NCBI GenBank assembly: GCA_027627225.1
Contig: CM051024.1
Span: 44,139,347 to 44,203,346, forward strand
Direction: 5' to 3'
Source of the DNA: Congeria kusceri
Taxonomy: Eukaryota > Mollusca > Bivalvia > Myida > Dreissenidae
Length of the DNA: 64,000 nt
The position numbers and the translations under genes are program-made. Shown here piece after piece: positions 1-12,109 of the stretch. The notes beneath the pieces were generated by a model. It worked only from the letters and a program-made list of their open reading frames with translations. It was not told the origin of the DNA and made no database searches. Numbering within the stretch: the first letter of the stretch is position 1; each line of letters opens with the position of its first letter.

Positions 1-2096
1 TGAACGGTGGCGAAGCTTTACTAATTCTTCACAGGGCATAGAAATAACTAGCCTGGTCAAATATTTTTTGAAATAAAACACAAGGGAAGTAAATGAAATT
101 TCGATATATTCTGTCAAAAAAAATCTATACCGCGACTTATTATTGATTTTGTATCTGATGGTTTTTGCCTATTGTTTATTTGTATGTACGTATCAATTTT
201 GAAGCATACCACGAAGACTTGTGGACCGTGATGAGGCAGCCAAAAATTAAACCACACATGTTGCATGTACCACCAGCCTGTTCTACATTATGCTACTCCA
301 AGGTCAACTATATCCCCAATAGCTAATAATACAAAATATGGATGGATCAGCACACGTACCAAAGAAAAGAATGATATGTGTCACTAGATTAACCGAAAGC
401 GCATAGAAACCTACCGAAAGCCACCAGGAATGCAGAAAAATCAAACATTTTATATTAACAAGTTATTTACGTTTTCAAAATAAATTGCAATCAAAAGCGT
501 ATGCAAAATAAATAAAACATTTACATATTAAATACATTAACAAATACCTATCACGACATTTCGTGGTGTGTAAACGCGGCCCATAAAAGCCTTTCAGATA
601 GTTGTAAAATGTGATGTTTATGCATGCCAAAACAAAGGAAATTTTAAATAAAAAGAAATAAAAGTATTAACATCATCAAAACAGTATGAAAAATATTTAT
701 TTGTTTTAAACCGATAGCGTGTTCAATAGTCGGAAAGATACACTAGAATCTTTGAATCACTTTGATCCAATAATAATAACCTTTGTTTTTGTAAAGTATA
801 TGTATTTTAACATGTTTAGGTTTCAGTTCACAATCAACGTTTTAAATGAATAAATTATGATTTTTTTCCTTAAGAGCGCGAGACCTAAGAATCTTCATCA
901 TGAAGTTTTAAGGCTTAACACTCGACTCCTGGGCTGCAACGACAAGGCTATGGAACATTCAACAACCAAATAACAGACTAAAGCAAGGGTGGCGGGTGGA
1001 AACAAAGAAGGTCTATAAAGTCCATCGTTACATAAAACAATGTGATCGGTAGTGATGTACAAGTGAATACGAGCATTCCAATCTTGAGCATTCAGAGTGT
1101 TTTGCACTGACTTTGAGTTATGAAATTCGCCACATTGAACAAAACTGTCGCCTCGTTTCACGATTTTGGTGACTTTGGTGATCGACAGAAAAACCCTTCA
1201 TATGTGACATTTTGTGTTAATCATTTACATTAATAGTTTATCTTCTTTTGTGAAATAACTTGGCTGCTTTATCAATTGCAATAACAATAAAGTATGTCAA
1301 TTGTGTGGCAATGTAATGTTTGTATGTCTTTTTAGTCTCAAGTATAGAGTAGAAAGTGTTTCTCTATATGTGTGAGATTTTATTTATTGCTTATGCTAAC
1401 CATCTGCATGTCATGCAATTGTTTGTCTTTTATGTGAATATAGTCTACAATAACAAGATATGCATGCATATATAATAAGTGAGTACATACAATAATTGAT
1501 TGTGACTACTCTATATAAAGAGAAACATCATTAAAGTTGGGAAGTTTATCCTTGTTTGCGTTTTAACATAATGTGTTTCATATTGTTTAATAGTTTTCAT
1601 GTAATAATTGACTTTGAAGTGATTTCTAATGCATCCTCTTCAAATTTGTATGCCTGATAAAATTATATACCTGGTAGATAAGCACATTTCCTGTATTGAT
1701 ATTGAAGGGTTTTTTAAGCATCAGCTGTATGATGTATATATCATATCTGTGAATCTCTCCAGATAATTTAAATATCTATAATCAAAATACCGGTATTCTG
1801 ATAATTCTTTTTGTGTGTTAAATGACGAAATATTTTGTTTAAGAATAACATATTTTTATATTGAAATTTCCCTGGTTTCTTTGTTGTATTAACTAGTTTT
1901 GTACGCTTTTGTTACATGTACAACAATTAAAATATGCTGACCATGATATGATTGTCAGATTCAACTGTAAATGTTTTTGATTGATTAAAACTGTATCTTA
2001 TCGATAACGTTTGTGTTTTGTTCACCTCTGACAGGTATGACTTACAGAATATTGCAATATACCTACCATATAGGATGAAAAAAGGATCATATATAG
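1..2096. other. AT-rich non-coding stretch
   Basis: No element recognised. A minus-strand open stretch (about 1195 to 898) has no ATG, no clear acceptor and no recognisable domain, so it is not called. Confidence 0.4.
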
Positions 2097-2324
2097 ACCC
2101 AAATACTGCCCATATATGCAGCCCATATTAAACCCATATAGGACCCATATGCAGCCAATATGGGACCCATATGGGCTGCCCATATGGGTAGTGCAACCGG
2201 GAACCATGTGGGTCCCATATAGGCAGCCCATATGGGACCCATATAGGACCCATATTCAGCCCATATGGGTACCACATGGTTCCCGGTTGCAATACCCATG
2301 TGGGACCCATATGGGTCCCATATA
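2097..2324. repeat. Inverted CCCATATGGG-type repeat block
   Basis: The block is built from palindromic words such as CCCATATGGG and GGACCCATATGGG. A perfect 19-bp inverted pair lies at 2193-2211 and 2272-2290 (GCAACCGGGAACCATGTGG and its complement) around about 60 bp. Reading frames stay open on both strands only because the sequence is simple and self-complementary. Confidence 0.85.
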
Positions 2325-3084
2325 TTTTGCTTGCTGGGGTCATTGTATTGTTTACATTTAATAATTTTGTTAAATACAATAGTATAAAACACACACAACA
2401 TCGCTCAACGAAATCAGCAATCAGGAGCTGTGCTTCTTAAGTCTTTTTTTGAATTGCTAACAACGCGCATTCACTGCGAAACGTTTTCCGGTTAAAATTA
2501 CACAACGCAAAATTGAAGACACCTCAAAATTTATAAATGGATTTCTTTAATCGAAAGGTACTGGGAATATCCGGAAAGACAGTACTACAAAAAGCAGTGT
2601 TAGAAAAGCATTCTTTACAGGGTCAAACCCATAAGATATATTATTAGTTTAAGAGAATAAAAACGATATATTTGAAAATTCGCCCGAAGCCTGGATTTGA
2701 CGACCATATAGATAATATATTTTCCAAAACTAAAGAAAAATATATTCATCTTTACAACGAACCTAATACTGTTTCAAATATTTGTGTAGGTCATACTGTA
2801 TGTCCATACAAAAATCCAATATGATTGCATAAATAGGTAATTAGTAATTAATTACGAGAAGTAAGTCACCGGCACCTTAATGGTCGCGGTCGCCTTAAGT
2901 CTGCTTTGTTGGACAATTTATTCGCCCTATGGTCACGATTACATTTATATATATATATATTATTTGTATGCGCAAATACGTACCTAATTGGTATGCAATT
3001 ATGGTCGATTTTTAGAACGATCTTGACGGGAAATGATTGCCAAATATAACGTAACCAAAATCCTAAAACAGTTCACACAATGCG
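2325..3084. other. AT-rich non-coding stretch with a short (AT)n run
   Basis: Nothing supported apart from a TA dinucleotide run near 2946-2962. Confidence 0.4.
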
Positions 3085-3365
3085 TATTGTTAAAGGGACA
3101 ATGTCATCGAACAAGGCATCAAGCACAATGCTTATGTTAAAGGGACTATGTCATCGAGCAGGGCCTCAAGCACAATGCTTATTGTTAAAGGGACAATGTC
3201 ATCGAACAGGGCCTCAAGCACAATGCTTATTGTTAAAGGGACAATGTCATCGAGCAGGGCCTCAAGCACAATGCTTATTGTTAATCCCTATGTCATCGAG
3301 CAGGGCCTCAAGCACAATGCTTATTGTTAAAGGGACAATGTCATCAAACAGGGCATCAAGAGGGT
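3085..3365. repeat. 48-bp minisatellite, about 6 units
   Basis: The unit begins ATTGTTAAAGGGACAATGTC; successive units start for example at 3181 and 3229. Copies differ by a few substitutions (ATCGAACA or ATCGAGCA) and one unit is shortened around 3280. A period divisible by three keeps frames open without implying a protein. Confidence 0.9.
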
Positions 3366-3544
3366 AATTTATTTAAATCTGAAAGAAAGATATTAATAAT
3401 GGCATATGCTAACGGTTAAAATAGGGTCTATATTTTGCTCTAATGGGAAAAGTTTTCGCACTTTGGCCCTTTTCATGTTTACATGTTGACGTCAGAATTG
3501 TGAGTATTTTGTATAAGCAATGTTTAAACACGTTTCCTTACAAA

Positions 3545-3612
3545 GGAGAATAGCGCAGTTCGTTAAAGCGCTAGCTATTGTCATTTCTTAGTATGATCCA
3601 ATGCTGATTTGT
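3545..3612 (+). repeat. tRNA-like SINE head, degenerate
   Basis: TAGCGCAGTTCGTTAAAGCGC resembles a pol III A box with D-arm, and a weak B-box-like ATGATCC follows about 35 nt later. No convincing anticodon arm or tail was found, so this is a tentative decayed SINE or tRNA pseudogene. Confidence 0.3.
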
Positions 3613-4064
3613 TTTATCAACTATCTCATTATGTAATATATTATTTATTCTTTATTTAATATACATGCCTTAGTATAACGCATTTCTAGCATCTAATTTT
3701 ATTTCTACTGTAATAGGAAAACAAGTTTACGTTGACACAGTCACTTAAACGTTACCTACCTAAGTCGATCGAGAGATTGATAAGTTCACTGCAATGTTAA
3801 AGCCAACATTTGCAATACAAACATAAACATGCAATTTGAGATATAGAGCACAATTGCGCAATTAAAGATGTATTTAGCGAGTGTTTATTCATTAAAGGCA
3901 CTTTGTTTACACAATATATTTCTGCTTCAGTGATATTTCGAATTGTTATTGTAAAACTAGTATGTTACTTTCCTCTTGTTATCTGTAACATTTATATGTT
4001 ATGCCATTAATAATACTCTGAGGTATGCCATAAATTTAAAAATAATGTATTATTATTACTTTAG
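3613..4064. other. AT-rich non-coding stretch
   Basis: No feature recognised. Confidence 0.4.
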
Positions 4065-4247
4065 TTTAAACCTATTTATTTTAGCTCGATTGCATCGACA
4101 GCCTAAAGCTTATAGAGACACTATCGAATCCGTTTCCTGGGTAGAACCAGTACTTGGTGTCTTTGGGGGAGATCTTGAGAACGCTCCCAGAACCCGGGAC
4201 CTCCCGATCGCTAGACGGACACCATATCTACTACGCCACCGCGACCT
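4065..4247 (-). repeat. tRNA-derived SINE (copy 1, reverse orientation)
   Basis: This is the reverse complement of the element at 61040-61233. Read on the minus strand it starts with the pol III head (AGGTCGCGGTGGCGTAGTAG), carries a B-box region GGTCCCGGGTTC, the same body (GATCTCCCCCAAAGACACCA, then TACTGGTTCTACCC) and the same AAATAAATAGGTTTAAA 3' end. The open frame at 3976-4284 is only a read-through of it. Confidence 0.85.
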
Positions 4248-5961
4248 ATATTATTATTTACACTATTATAATACACGAATATAATAATTCATAACATTAA
4301 ATGGGCGTATCGATGGCAGGTCGATAATGCCAAAATAACGTTAATTAGCAAAGAATTAATATTAAGGCATTGTTAAATACTATGGTCTTTGTTTTACTCC
4401 CAAACGAAAAATAAGAATTATCTTGTTTTAATGTGTCAATATGTATGCCGAAAATCATCAGTGTGTCTTTTAAATAAGAGGGCAAGCGTAACACAAGGTT
4501 TTTTAATGATATTATGCATAAACTATAGATACCGAAATTTTTATTGACATCATTTCTAATATCAAACTTATGTAGTCATGCTAGTGATAACCTTGGAATG
4601 GATGAACAATGAAAGTCCGATAACTTTTTTTCTTATGGGGTCCCGATCGTTAGACATTTTTATTAATAGCTCGGACAAATTAACCGGACACTCATCAAGT
4701 CTTTTAATAGCATGTATTATGCGCTTGCTTTATTTTCTATATTATATGTTTATTTATACTCGCCAATGTTCGAGCACGTGTTCCATGTGTTTATTGATAC
4801 CATAACTGTATTTTCATTGAAATACGCATACTTCGATTGTACTGGATTCCATTACGGAAAATATTACTAAATGATTCATCGTAACGGATTTGTAAAATAC
4901 TCATGCATAAAAGTAAATGCCAGGTTTATATGCCCGAGCTATAATTTTAATTATACCATATTTCAGAGAGTTTTCTTTGATTTTCGGTATTCAATAGCTG
5001 TGATAACAGAACGGTACTGGTGGGCGGAACCTAATATGCAAGCATGTCGTGCGATAAGTATCGCGTGGTATATTGAAATTTAATTGTAATTTACTAGCAC
5101 GCTACTTATTGCACTGAACGATTTCAATGAGTGGAAACATTGCGACAGAGCTAAATATAGAAATGACACACATGCCAAGCATGTCAGACATCACGTGACG
5201 TCTACGAACTGCCCATAGGGATCGGCATCGTAGAAAGTTGCGATGTGATTGGTAACTATGGTGTAACACACTTGTAGATTATTATTTAATCTAGCCCTGC
5301 GGTCTCTTGAAATACTGTATGTCGGTCAAAGTGTGCTGCAACTATTATTTCGCCATTTACAAGGTCATATTTAGTATTCTTTAGTTCAGACCAGGTTGTG
5401 CAACAAACTGTTTAAACTCATCCCCAATATTGTTAAGGGATAAATTTTAATTCCTCGAAATACACACTCATCGCACGCTTTAGCACGAGCTCCTTTGTGT
5501 GAAAAGGTAAAACGTTAAACAAGTGGTATCATAGTGCAGTAATTGGATAAAATCGCAGGTTAATTTGCATATGATTGGCATTTGTGGAAACGTCTATTTG
5601 GCAACAACCTCCGCGCAGAGATTTAACTGGTTCCGAGCGTAGCTCATTAAATTCCTGCCGGCATAAAGTTCCACGTGACCATAGTCAGATCAAATGGCGC
5701 GAATTAAAATCGTTTACATGCAGAAGAAAAAAACGTTGTCTGCGTAAAATCCTTGCGTAGTTAAGATAACTTTTTATTTATCTCTTTTTGTTTTTCATTT
5801 TAACTCGTAATATATATACCTGGACCAATAATGCAACATTTCTTTGGGAGTGTTATTAAAAAATAGTTATACAATCAAAATTTTCTAAAAAATAAATTTT
5901 CAACCTTTTCAGAGTGGTCTCCCCTAAAGACATCCAAATCTGTAAGTTTTTTACTCGTGTT
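4248..5961. other. Non-coding stretch
   Basis: Only short open frames with no recognisable domain or splice pattern. No repeat identified. Confidence 0.4.
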
Positions 5962-6011
5962 GGCAGTGGTAACTGAAGAGTACCAATGGGGAAGTACCGG
6001 TAACCACTGCC
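5962..6011. repeat. Short inverted repeat GGCAGTGGT / ACCACTGCC
   Basis: Nine-base perfect arms at 5962-5970 and 6003-6011 enclose about 32 nt. They lie in a CG-richer patch that includes GGGAGATAGGGCA; a complementary CTATCTCCCTAC occurs near 59927. Confidence 0.4.
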
Positions 6012-6500
6012 GGGTTTGGCCTGTAGGGAGATAGGGCAAAACCTTCCGGATCAAACGTTTATCACGTTTACTACAGGGGTAGACTTACTACATCAGTTAA
6101 CGTGCAGTTTAAAGGAACATTATCCTGCAAAAATTATAGTTTTAAATTACGAAATATATGTAAAGTAATTAGAAAATAGAACATGTTCGCGTTTCAAACG
6201 CTTGATACTTTTATCCATTTTAGTTAATGATACTTTATTTAAGACACGTTATTTCTCATAATTATACCCGTATATATGTATCAAGAGTGTTGTTTCGCTT
6301 CTTAATATATACTATTCTTCTTTGTGTGAAAACCGTGACAAAAACAACTTTGGAAATTTTTAATTTGCCAAACTCGGAATAGGTCTATTTAATGTTAAAG
6401 AGACAGTGTCAACCGAATAAAAGCATTTTCATGCGCTTTATGAATGTATTAGTACATAGAGACTATTATGTGAGTGTTGGATAAAGATCTAGTTTATAAC

Positions 6501-6722
6501 GCGAGGCTGAGAAACATGGTAACGCGAGGCTTGCCGAATAGTGTTTGGGCATGCGGCAACGCATGCCGCATCAAGCATTTGCAGTCGGATACATGGAAAC
6601 CGCGTCGGATTTTGGCTTTAAGGAAACAGTTTCTCGGCGCGTACTCTGCGCGCATTTCGGCTCCGATAAAATATGCGCCGAAAAAGTAGGCTTCATGGAA
6701 ACCCGGCTTAATGCAGCTTATT
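6501..6722. repeat. CG-rich hairpin-bearing block in the intron after the minus-strand exon
   Basis: The block contains ATGCGGCA/TGCCGCAT arms near 6551-6571 and several copies of TTTCGG/CCGAAA and CATGGAAAC. Composition changes sharply from the neighbours. It probably represents an inserted repeat, family unknown. It begins only about 12 nt beyond the GTAAGT donor. Confidence 0.4.
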
Positions 6723-6739
6723 TTTACTATAAAACTTAC

Positions 6740-7292
6740 CCATGTTCTCAGGGTGCGATCGACATGTATGGTTTGGTGCGGACCGCAGAGACGCAGGCAG
6801 TGAATCAAGCCCCACACCGCGATTTGAGTCATTGTGCGATCTAGTGGTATTATCCGTCTCCGGGACCTGCAGCAAATCAAAAGGTTTCATGCCACTGAAT
6901 TGCAGATATCTCGTTTTTCTGTCCAATTCCCAGATATCCGTATTCGGAACCGCTGTTCTGCTAAAGGGTGATAACTCATTGCCTCGGTTATCATGCATTA
7001 CCTTTCTTTGCATATAGGCAGCAAGAGAGAGACGTCGTTTTATTTTAGCGGCGTATTCTATTGCCTTTAAAACCTCTCTGTGTTTATCCATCGGAATAAA
7101 ATCTGATCTCATCATTCCGTTAATTATCGTCTCAATCTGACTGATGATCGCTTGCATTTTCTGTCGGTCACGTGTCTTCGGGTTGCCGTGGTTACGCTTA
7201 TGAACGACCAGAATCTGCGACAGTGTTACCATGACGGTAAATATCACTAAGAACAGAAAGAACGCCTTGAGAAGGTCTCTGCGTTCGAACAT
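6740..7292 (-). CDS. First coding exon of a single-pass, probably type II, membrane protein (partial)
   Basis: The exon starts at ATG 7292-7290 and encodes 184 complete codons plus one base. It ends at 6740 before a consensus GTAAGT donor (complement of 6734-6739), so the gene continues to lower coordinates. Residues 1-9 form a short charged tail. Residues 10-30 (AFFLFLVIFTVMVTLSQILVV region) are an uninterrupted hydrophobic segment with no small-residue signal-peptidase site, so it reads as a signal anchor. The rest is hydrophilic with three N-glycosylation sequons at N148, N154 and N174, as expected if it lies in the lumen. This layout is typical of Golgi glycosyltransferases and carbohydrate sulfotransferases, but no catalytic motif is in this exon and I do not recognise the family. 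Against type II topology, the flank after the anchor is more basic than the N-terminus. I could not identify later exons on the minus strand below 6.7 kb. Confidence 0.62.
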
Positions 7293-7374
7293 GCTTTGTC
7301 ATACCACATGGTTAGTTAGTGATTCGTGTGTATTTTAGTGTTTCCGTGCTGTATACTACAAGACACCAGAAACG

Positions 7375-7560
7375 ACACGGAAAATGAGATTATACGAAAT
7401 ATCGGGTTTTGTCCGGTGACTTATCGTTAAATAGCGATGCAGCCGTGTTTTATACAGCTAATTGGTCTCTTGTCTCACGGAAAATGTTAGTGTCGGGCTT
7501 GATCCGATGACTTCGTAATATCGCGATCCAAATGTGTTTTTATAGTCAATCGGTCACTTT
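7375..7560. repeat. Imperfect direct repeat upstream of the minus-strand exon
   Basis: Two diverged copies, each starting CACGGAAAATG, occupy about 7375-7472 and 7477-7560. They share CGGGTTTTGTCCGGTGACTT-like and GCGATGCAGCCGTGTTTTAT-like parts. They sit 85-270 nt before the ATG, in the 5' UTR or promoter position of that gene. Any regulatory role is only inferred from position. Confidence 0.55.
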
Positions 7561-7924
7561 TTGTGTTGAATAAATGTTCGTTAATTTTTATAGGAGTTAC
7601 TATTCTGTCTTGCAGCTCGATTTTCAGTGTTATATCCATTCATTCCCTAGTGAAGCACACCGATTTTGGTGCTATCCGATATAATGTCCTTATCTGCAAA
7701 ACTTGTAATAATTGTTGGTGTGCGTCCATGAATTAATCATGTTCCCAGCTGTATTTTCGAGAACGGTACCATTCACTACATCGAAATCCGTGGTTGTATC
7801 TATAAACAGAAAACACAACGAATAATAATGGTACAATTATAACAAAAGTGTTGTTACATTACATTTATTTAATTGGGTAATCGCATTGTATGTGATTAAA
7901 TGCCTTGCAATGTGAATATATATA

Positions 7925-8153
7925 TGAGGCGTGAAGTGGTAAAACCGAATATAAGTTCGTAAAGTGTCGTCCACTGCACAGGCTGATCCAGGACGGCACT
8001 TTCCGCCTACAGCTGATTTATGTTTAGAAGAGACTTCTTTGAAACAGAAAATACCATAAAGGCGGAAAGTGTCGTCCCGGATCCGCACAGGCTGATCCGG
8101 GACGACACTTTACTAACGTGCATTAAGCCCGGTTTTCCAACGACACGCCTCGC
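7925..8153. mobile_element. Twin-hairpin MITE, copy 1 (decayed hairpins)
   Basis: Ends TGAGGCGTG and CACGCCTC with TA-rich flanks. It shares with the 63.1-kb copy the middle segment AGAAGAGACTTCTTTGAAAC and the outer CATTAAGCCCGGTTTTCC. Both internal hairpins have lost parts of an arm (AGTGTCGTCCACTGCACAGG and GTCGTCCCGGATCCGCACAG). Confidence 0.88.
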
Positions 8154-8320
8154 ATAATTAAATTTCGTGTATCTACTATGCACAAAAGTTAAACTAAAAG
8201 TCAGTTATAACCGGTGCCAATAGCAAACTTTAACCGCATAATTAAATTAAGTAAATGTCAGCCTGTCAATAATTAACGTTGCGTGATAATTGCGTTGTGT
8301 GAAAATGAGACAACGCAACA

Positions 8321-8540
8321 ATTATTCTGCACCTTTCGCACGTTGGTAACAGGTGAAGACACGCAATAAAAAAAAAGGTGATAAGCATGGTCAATCTTTC
8401 TTTCGTTTTGTGTTTGAATTTTCTGACATTTTTTCTGCACATTTCGCACGTTTGATTACAGGTAAAGACACGAAATTAAAATAAAATAGGCGATAAGTAT
8501 GGTTAATCTTTTTTTTGTTTTGTGTTTGAAATTTCTGACT
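8321..8540. repeat. Tandem duplication of about 110 bp, two copies
   Basis: Copy boundaries are near 8321-8428 and 8429-8540. Both contain TTCTGCACxTTTCGCACGTT, GGTxAAGACACGxAAT and TTTTGTGTTTGAAxTTTCTGAC. Divergence is moderate. Confidence 0.8.
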
Positions 8541-9384
8541 GCGAAGAAGGCAAATAAATTTTGCGTTGACGAATTCTCGCCAAACTGAATATTTTATTGG
8601 CCGAAACATGATTTCATATGTTACTTAAATAAAGGACATTATATTGTTATTCGTAGTTTCCTTAAAGTTAAACTATTTGGGCAAGATAGTTATTATTTTT
8701 CGTGAAAATGTCCAAACCTTCAAGAATATTATTAAGCCGTTCATTAATAGTATTACCCTCATTTAAAGCTGCAGTCCACAGAATATAAATAAATACATCT
8801 TAAATTGGCATTAGTTCTAATGAAAAGTAAATGATATTTATTCGGCTGAAAACTGTTTCTTATTTACAAAAGGCAATTTATAATGTTTTTGTTCGAAAAC
8901 GCTTGGTACGAACGGAATATACACTAATGTACATGCTGATTTACTCTAGAGGCGTCAACAGCTATCGCATACAGGTAATTTTACGATTAAAAGTTACCAA
9001 AACGTTATTATTTTACCGATTTCAATGCGGTTTTTTGTATTTTGATCGGTAAGATGTCCATATTATAAAGACATTTTTTTTCGCAACGCACATGGCAATA
9101 ACAATTATAATTCAATACAACATTTGGTATATAATCATGTATATAAACATGATTTACATTCAACTAATATCCGCTTCACTGATGTTTTACATGATAATAG
9201 TGAGTTAAAAATCGTTTTAATGTTCAAAAGGAATTTGTGTAAATTAATGATGTTTCTTAATTTTAGTTCATTATTTCTACAATATTGGTTTTTGTATTTT
9301 CCAAACATCGTGTCGGCGGATCCGAAAAACAAAAAATCAGCAAACACTAGGCTTAGACAAAGTCTATGTTGTTATATATTGCAG
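8541..9384. other. Region upstream of the plus-strand exon, presumed intron
   Basis: Ends in the acceptor TATATTGCAG. Contains open but AT-rich frames and no confirmed upstream exon. Confidence 0.35.
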
Positions 9385-9878
9385 GGCAGGGCGCTTCCAC
9401 CACCAAACCGGTCAACATGTCGCGCTCATTCTCAAGCCACTACCGCCAGGACAACCTACACAACACCTGGGCAAACCTTAAAGTCAAGTACGTCAAGTTT
9501 GCACTGTACCGCGACAACCGCGAGGTCGGATACGTCATTTTTTACGCACAGGGCAGCGACTTTAACAACTGGTTCAGCAAAGAAAGGGTCGTGGATGCCA
9601 GCTGGTCGGACCTTACTAAGTCTGCCACGTATAATTTCTTCTCAATCGCCGGCGCCGTTCACGATGTGGTCGTGCGTCGGTTTTTCATCAACACGCAGTA
9701 TGCCGGTTGCCCCGGAGATGTCGGACATTTTGCGGTCATCGAACAGGAGGGGGACTGCAATATGGATAAGCATCCCAAGTACCCGCAGTTTGTCTACGCT
9801 GATCTCAATTCGGCAGATATGTGGCAGAAACAGCAATTTGGGCGGGCAGATTACATGGCAATTTTCGTCAGCATTTAG
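9385..9878 (+). CDS. Terminal coding exon of an unnamed protein (C-terminal 164 residues)
   Basis: A splice acceptor (TTATATATTGCAG, ending 9384) precedes an open frame that runs to TAG at 9876-9878; the exon starts at the second base of a codon. The peptide is rich in aromatic residues and has recognisable blocks: KVKYVKFALYRDNREVGYV, then GSDFNNWFSKERVVDASWSD, YNFFSIAG, VVRRFFINTQYAGCPGDVGH, a second cysteine in EGDCNMDKHPKYPQF, and a C-terminus near DYMAIFVSI. One sequon (NMS) lies near the start of the exon. Third codon positions are mostly C or G, in sharp contrast with the AT-rich flanks, which strongly supports coding. I believe similar uncharacterised proteins occur in molluscs, but I cannot name a family or function. 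Upstream exons were not found with confidence. An open stretch in another frame at about 9248-9340 reads like a signal peptide ending VSA-D, but no convincing donor joins it. Confidence 0.8.
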
Positions 9879-11330
9879 AAATGCGAATGTCGCGCTGAAC
9901 TGACGCTAAATTATATGTGTCTAAAAGTAAAATGAGGCTTTGAAGTATTTTTAATTCAAGACTACTTTGTGTGTGTCTTCAATGACCGAATTGTTTATAA
10001 TTATTTTACTTGTATAATCAGACTGAATTCAATTGATATTTTTAATGGAATATCTCTTGCAAATAAAAATATAATTTATGTATTGATATTCTTGGTCTTG
10101 TTGAAGCAAATGTATTTACCAAACTGCTTGAATCATATTTAACTATTTAAGAGAAAATATATAGAGATGATGTTTGTTGATTTTGGTGTAAGATCGTATT
10201 TTATTCCACGAGTGTTCATAGAAAATGATCTTTTCACGAGTGGCGCAGTATTTGTAAATATTTGTAAAAACAGTGTGCAAATAGTCAATTTACACAGTTA
10301 AAATACTGTGTTAAAGTAGGCCTAATATGAAGATGATATATAACAGTTTGGCAGGTAAACATTTGCTTTAGCTTGTACCACTGCTATGAATAAGTTGTGA
10401 CAGAAAAAACAATATCGACTAATTGTTTGTTGTTTCCTGGCTGGTTGGTAGGTTTCAAAAAATCATAGGGACGCTAAACATAGAATCAAATTTGTATGGT
10501 CTAATGTTATTTCCACCAAAAGCCAATTCTCTATTTATGTCGTTATTAATGATATGAATCATGCATGATATGCACTTGCTAAACTGCGCATAATTTTTAT
10601 ATTATAAGTGTAAGTGTCCGCCCGGATAGTTTTCTGAGCAATATATACATTTACCATCGAAATCAGGCATTATTTTTAGTGTGAACGATATATTCAATGA
10701 ATATGAAACAAACTAAGATAATTTCAAAATTATTTACTACTAAAACAAAACCGAACAGTTACGTTTGAAGCTATAACCATTCGTATTAAAAATTTAAAAT
10801 GTCCGTTATTTACATTAAATCCGTTTCATTACGAAAATCAGTAATGCCAAAATGTTGCTAACAACGTTTGTTATTAGAAAAATCATTAAGCTAAATCTTG
10901 GTATCAAACATATGTAAATGTTTGACTTGGCAAATACTTCCAAAATTCCTTAGCAGTTTCTTTTTTACGTTAGTATCTACAAATTATGAAAATTGAGACA
11001 TTTTTCCTATAACAAATTTTATAATTGATAGAAAACAATATTATTAATAACCATTAAACCACTAAACTCCATAATTACCATAATTCTATATTTATTACGC
11101 TACAAAAATATACCTGTTCTTTACAAGTACGTTATCAAATGCTGTATCATACCATTTGCAAATGTAATGCAAACTGTGATTCCTGCTTGCTACAAGAACT
11201 CTTATGATTATAAAGCACCATTTCAAAATAAGATTTTAACGTATAACAGTCACCTTTAACTGTTCTCAAAGGTTAGTAAAATACAAATAAACCTTAAAAT
11301 ATTTCGAAATTTAAAAAAAATTGCAAGTTT
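9879..11330. other. 3' UTR and AT-rich intergenic stretch
   Basis: Apart from the AATAAA at 10062 nothing is recognised. Confidence 0.4.
10062..10067 (+). promoter_or_regulatory. Polyadenylation signal AATAAA of the 9385-9878 exon
   Basis: A canonical AATAAA lies about 184 nt after the stop codon, in AT-rich 3' sequence with no open frame. It fits a short 3' UTR for the plus-strand terminal exon. Confidence 0.5.
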
Positions 11331-12109
11331 TTGCCTGCATCTTGATGTAGTATAGTTCGGACACATACAACTTCAGTATCCGTACGTACTCGTAAATACG
11401 AATTGCCGCAGTTTTGCTTAGACAATATTCCAACAATTCCATACCATACAATTTTATTAATCAAAAAAACTTCGTTACTTAAGTGTTCTGACTGATTCTT
11501 AAATTAATCTATCGTCGAGATAGCTTGATTCTTTGCCTCAGTAAGAAATTTAACAAAAATACTATAGTAACAGTAAACTCAATGTTTAGCTTTAAAATAC
11601 GTCTGTAAAATATATCCCTTTTCTGTAGGATATAGTATAATTATATCATTTCACAGTAAAACTAAGGTAAAATACTGATGTAAGTAGTAATTTACCGTAA
11701 TACGTACAAAATTTATGCAACTGTTTTTCAATTACTAAATGTAATGTTATATACATTTTAATATGGTAATACGAGTATAAAACTCCTTGTTGTGCAAGAT
11801 ATACAGAATACACGGTCCATTTACATGGCCAGATTGAAAGCACAAAACTTAATGGAAGTTCATGTAACATTATGAAAAAGTCGCGACTAATAACAAACCA
11901 ACTGTACTAAATTTTCCCTATAGTCACACAAAACATTTACTTACAATTACACATATACAGCTATCTACAGAAAAAGTGAAGTCTTGCATTGTGATGCACT
12001 TAATGACACATTGCATGCACTCCGTTTGCAGTTTTCTATAACTGCGTTTTCAAACTGATGTGTCAAATTAATTTAAAGTCTTACTTTTACATTCCCCACG
12101 AAAAACAAT

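Noticed and set aside
898..1195. Minus-strand open stretch as a further exon of the 6740-7292 gene
   Set aside because: No convincing acceptor or donor, no ATG and no detectable continuity with the upstream exon.
9124..9903. 259-codon ORF
   Set aside because: Its second half is an alternate frame of the well-supported exon; the low-complexity Thr/Ser/Arg composition is typical of a shadow of GC-rich codons.
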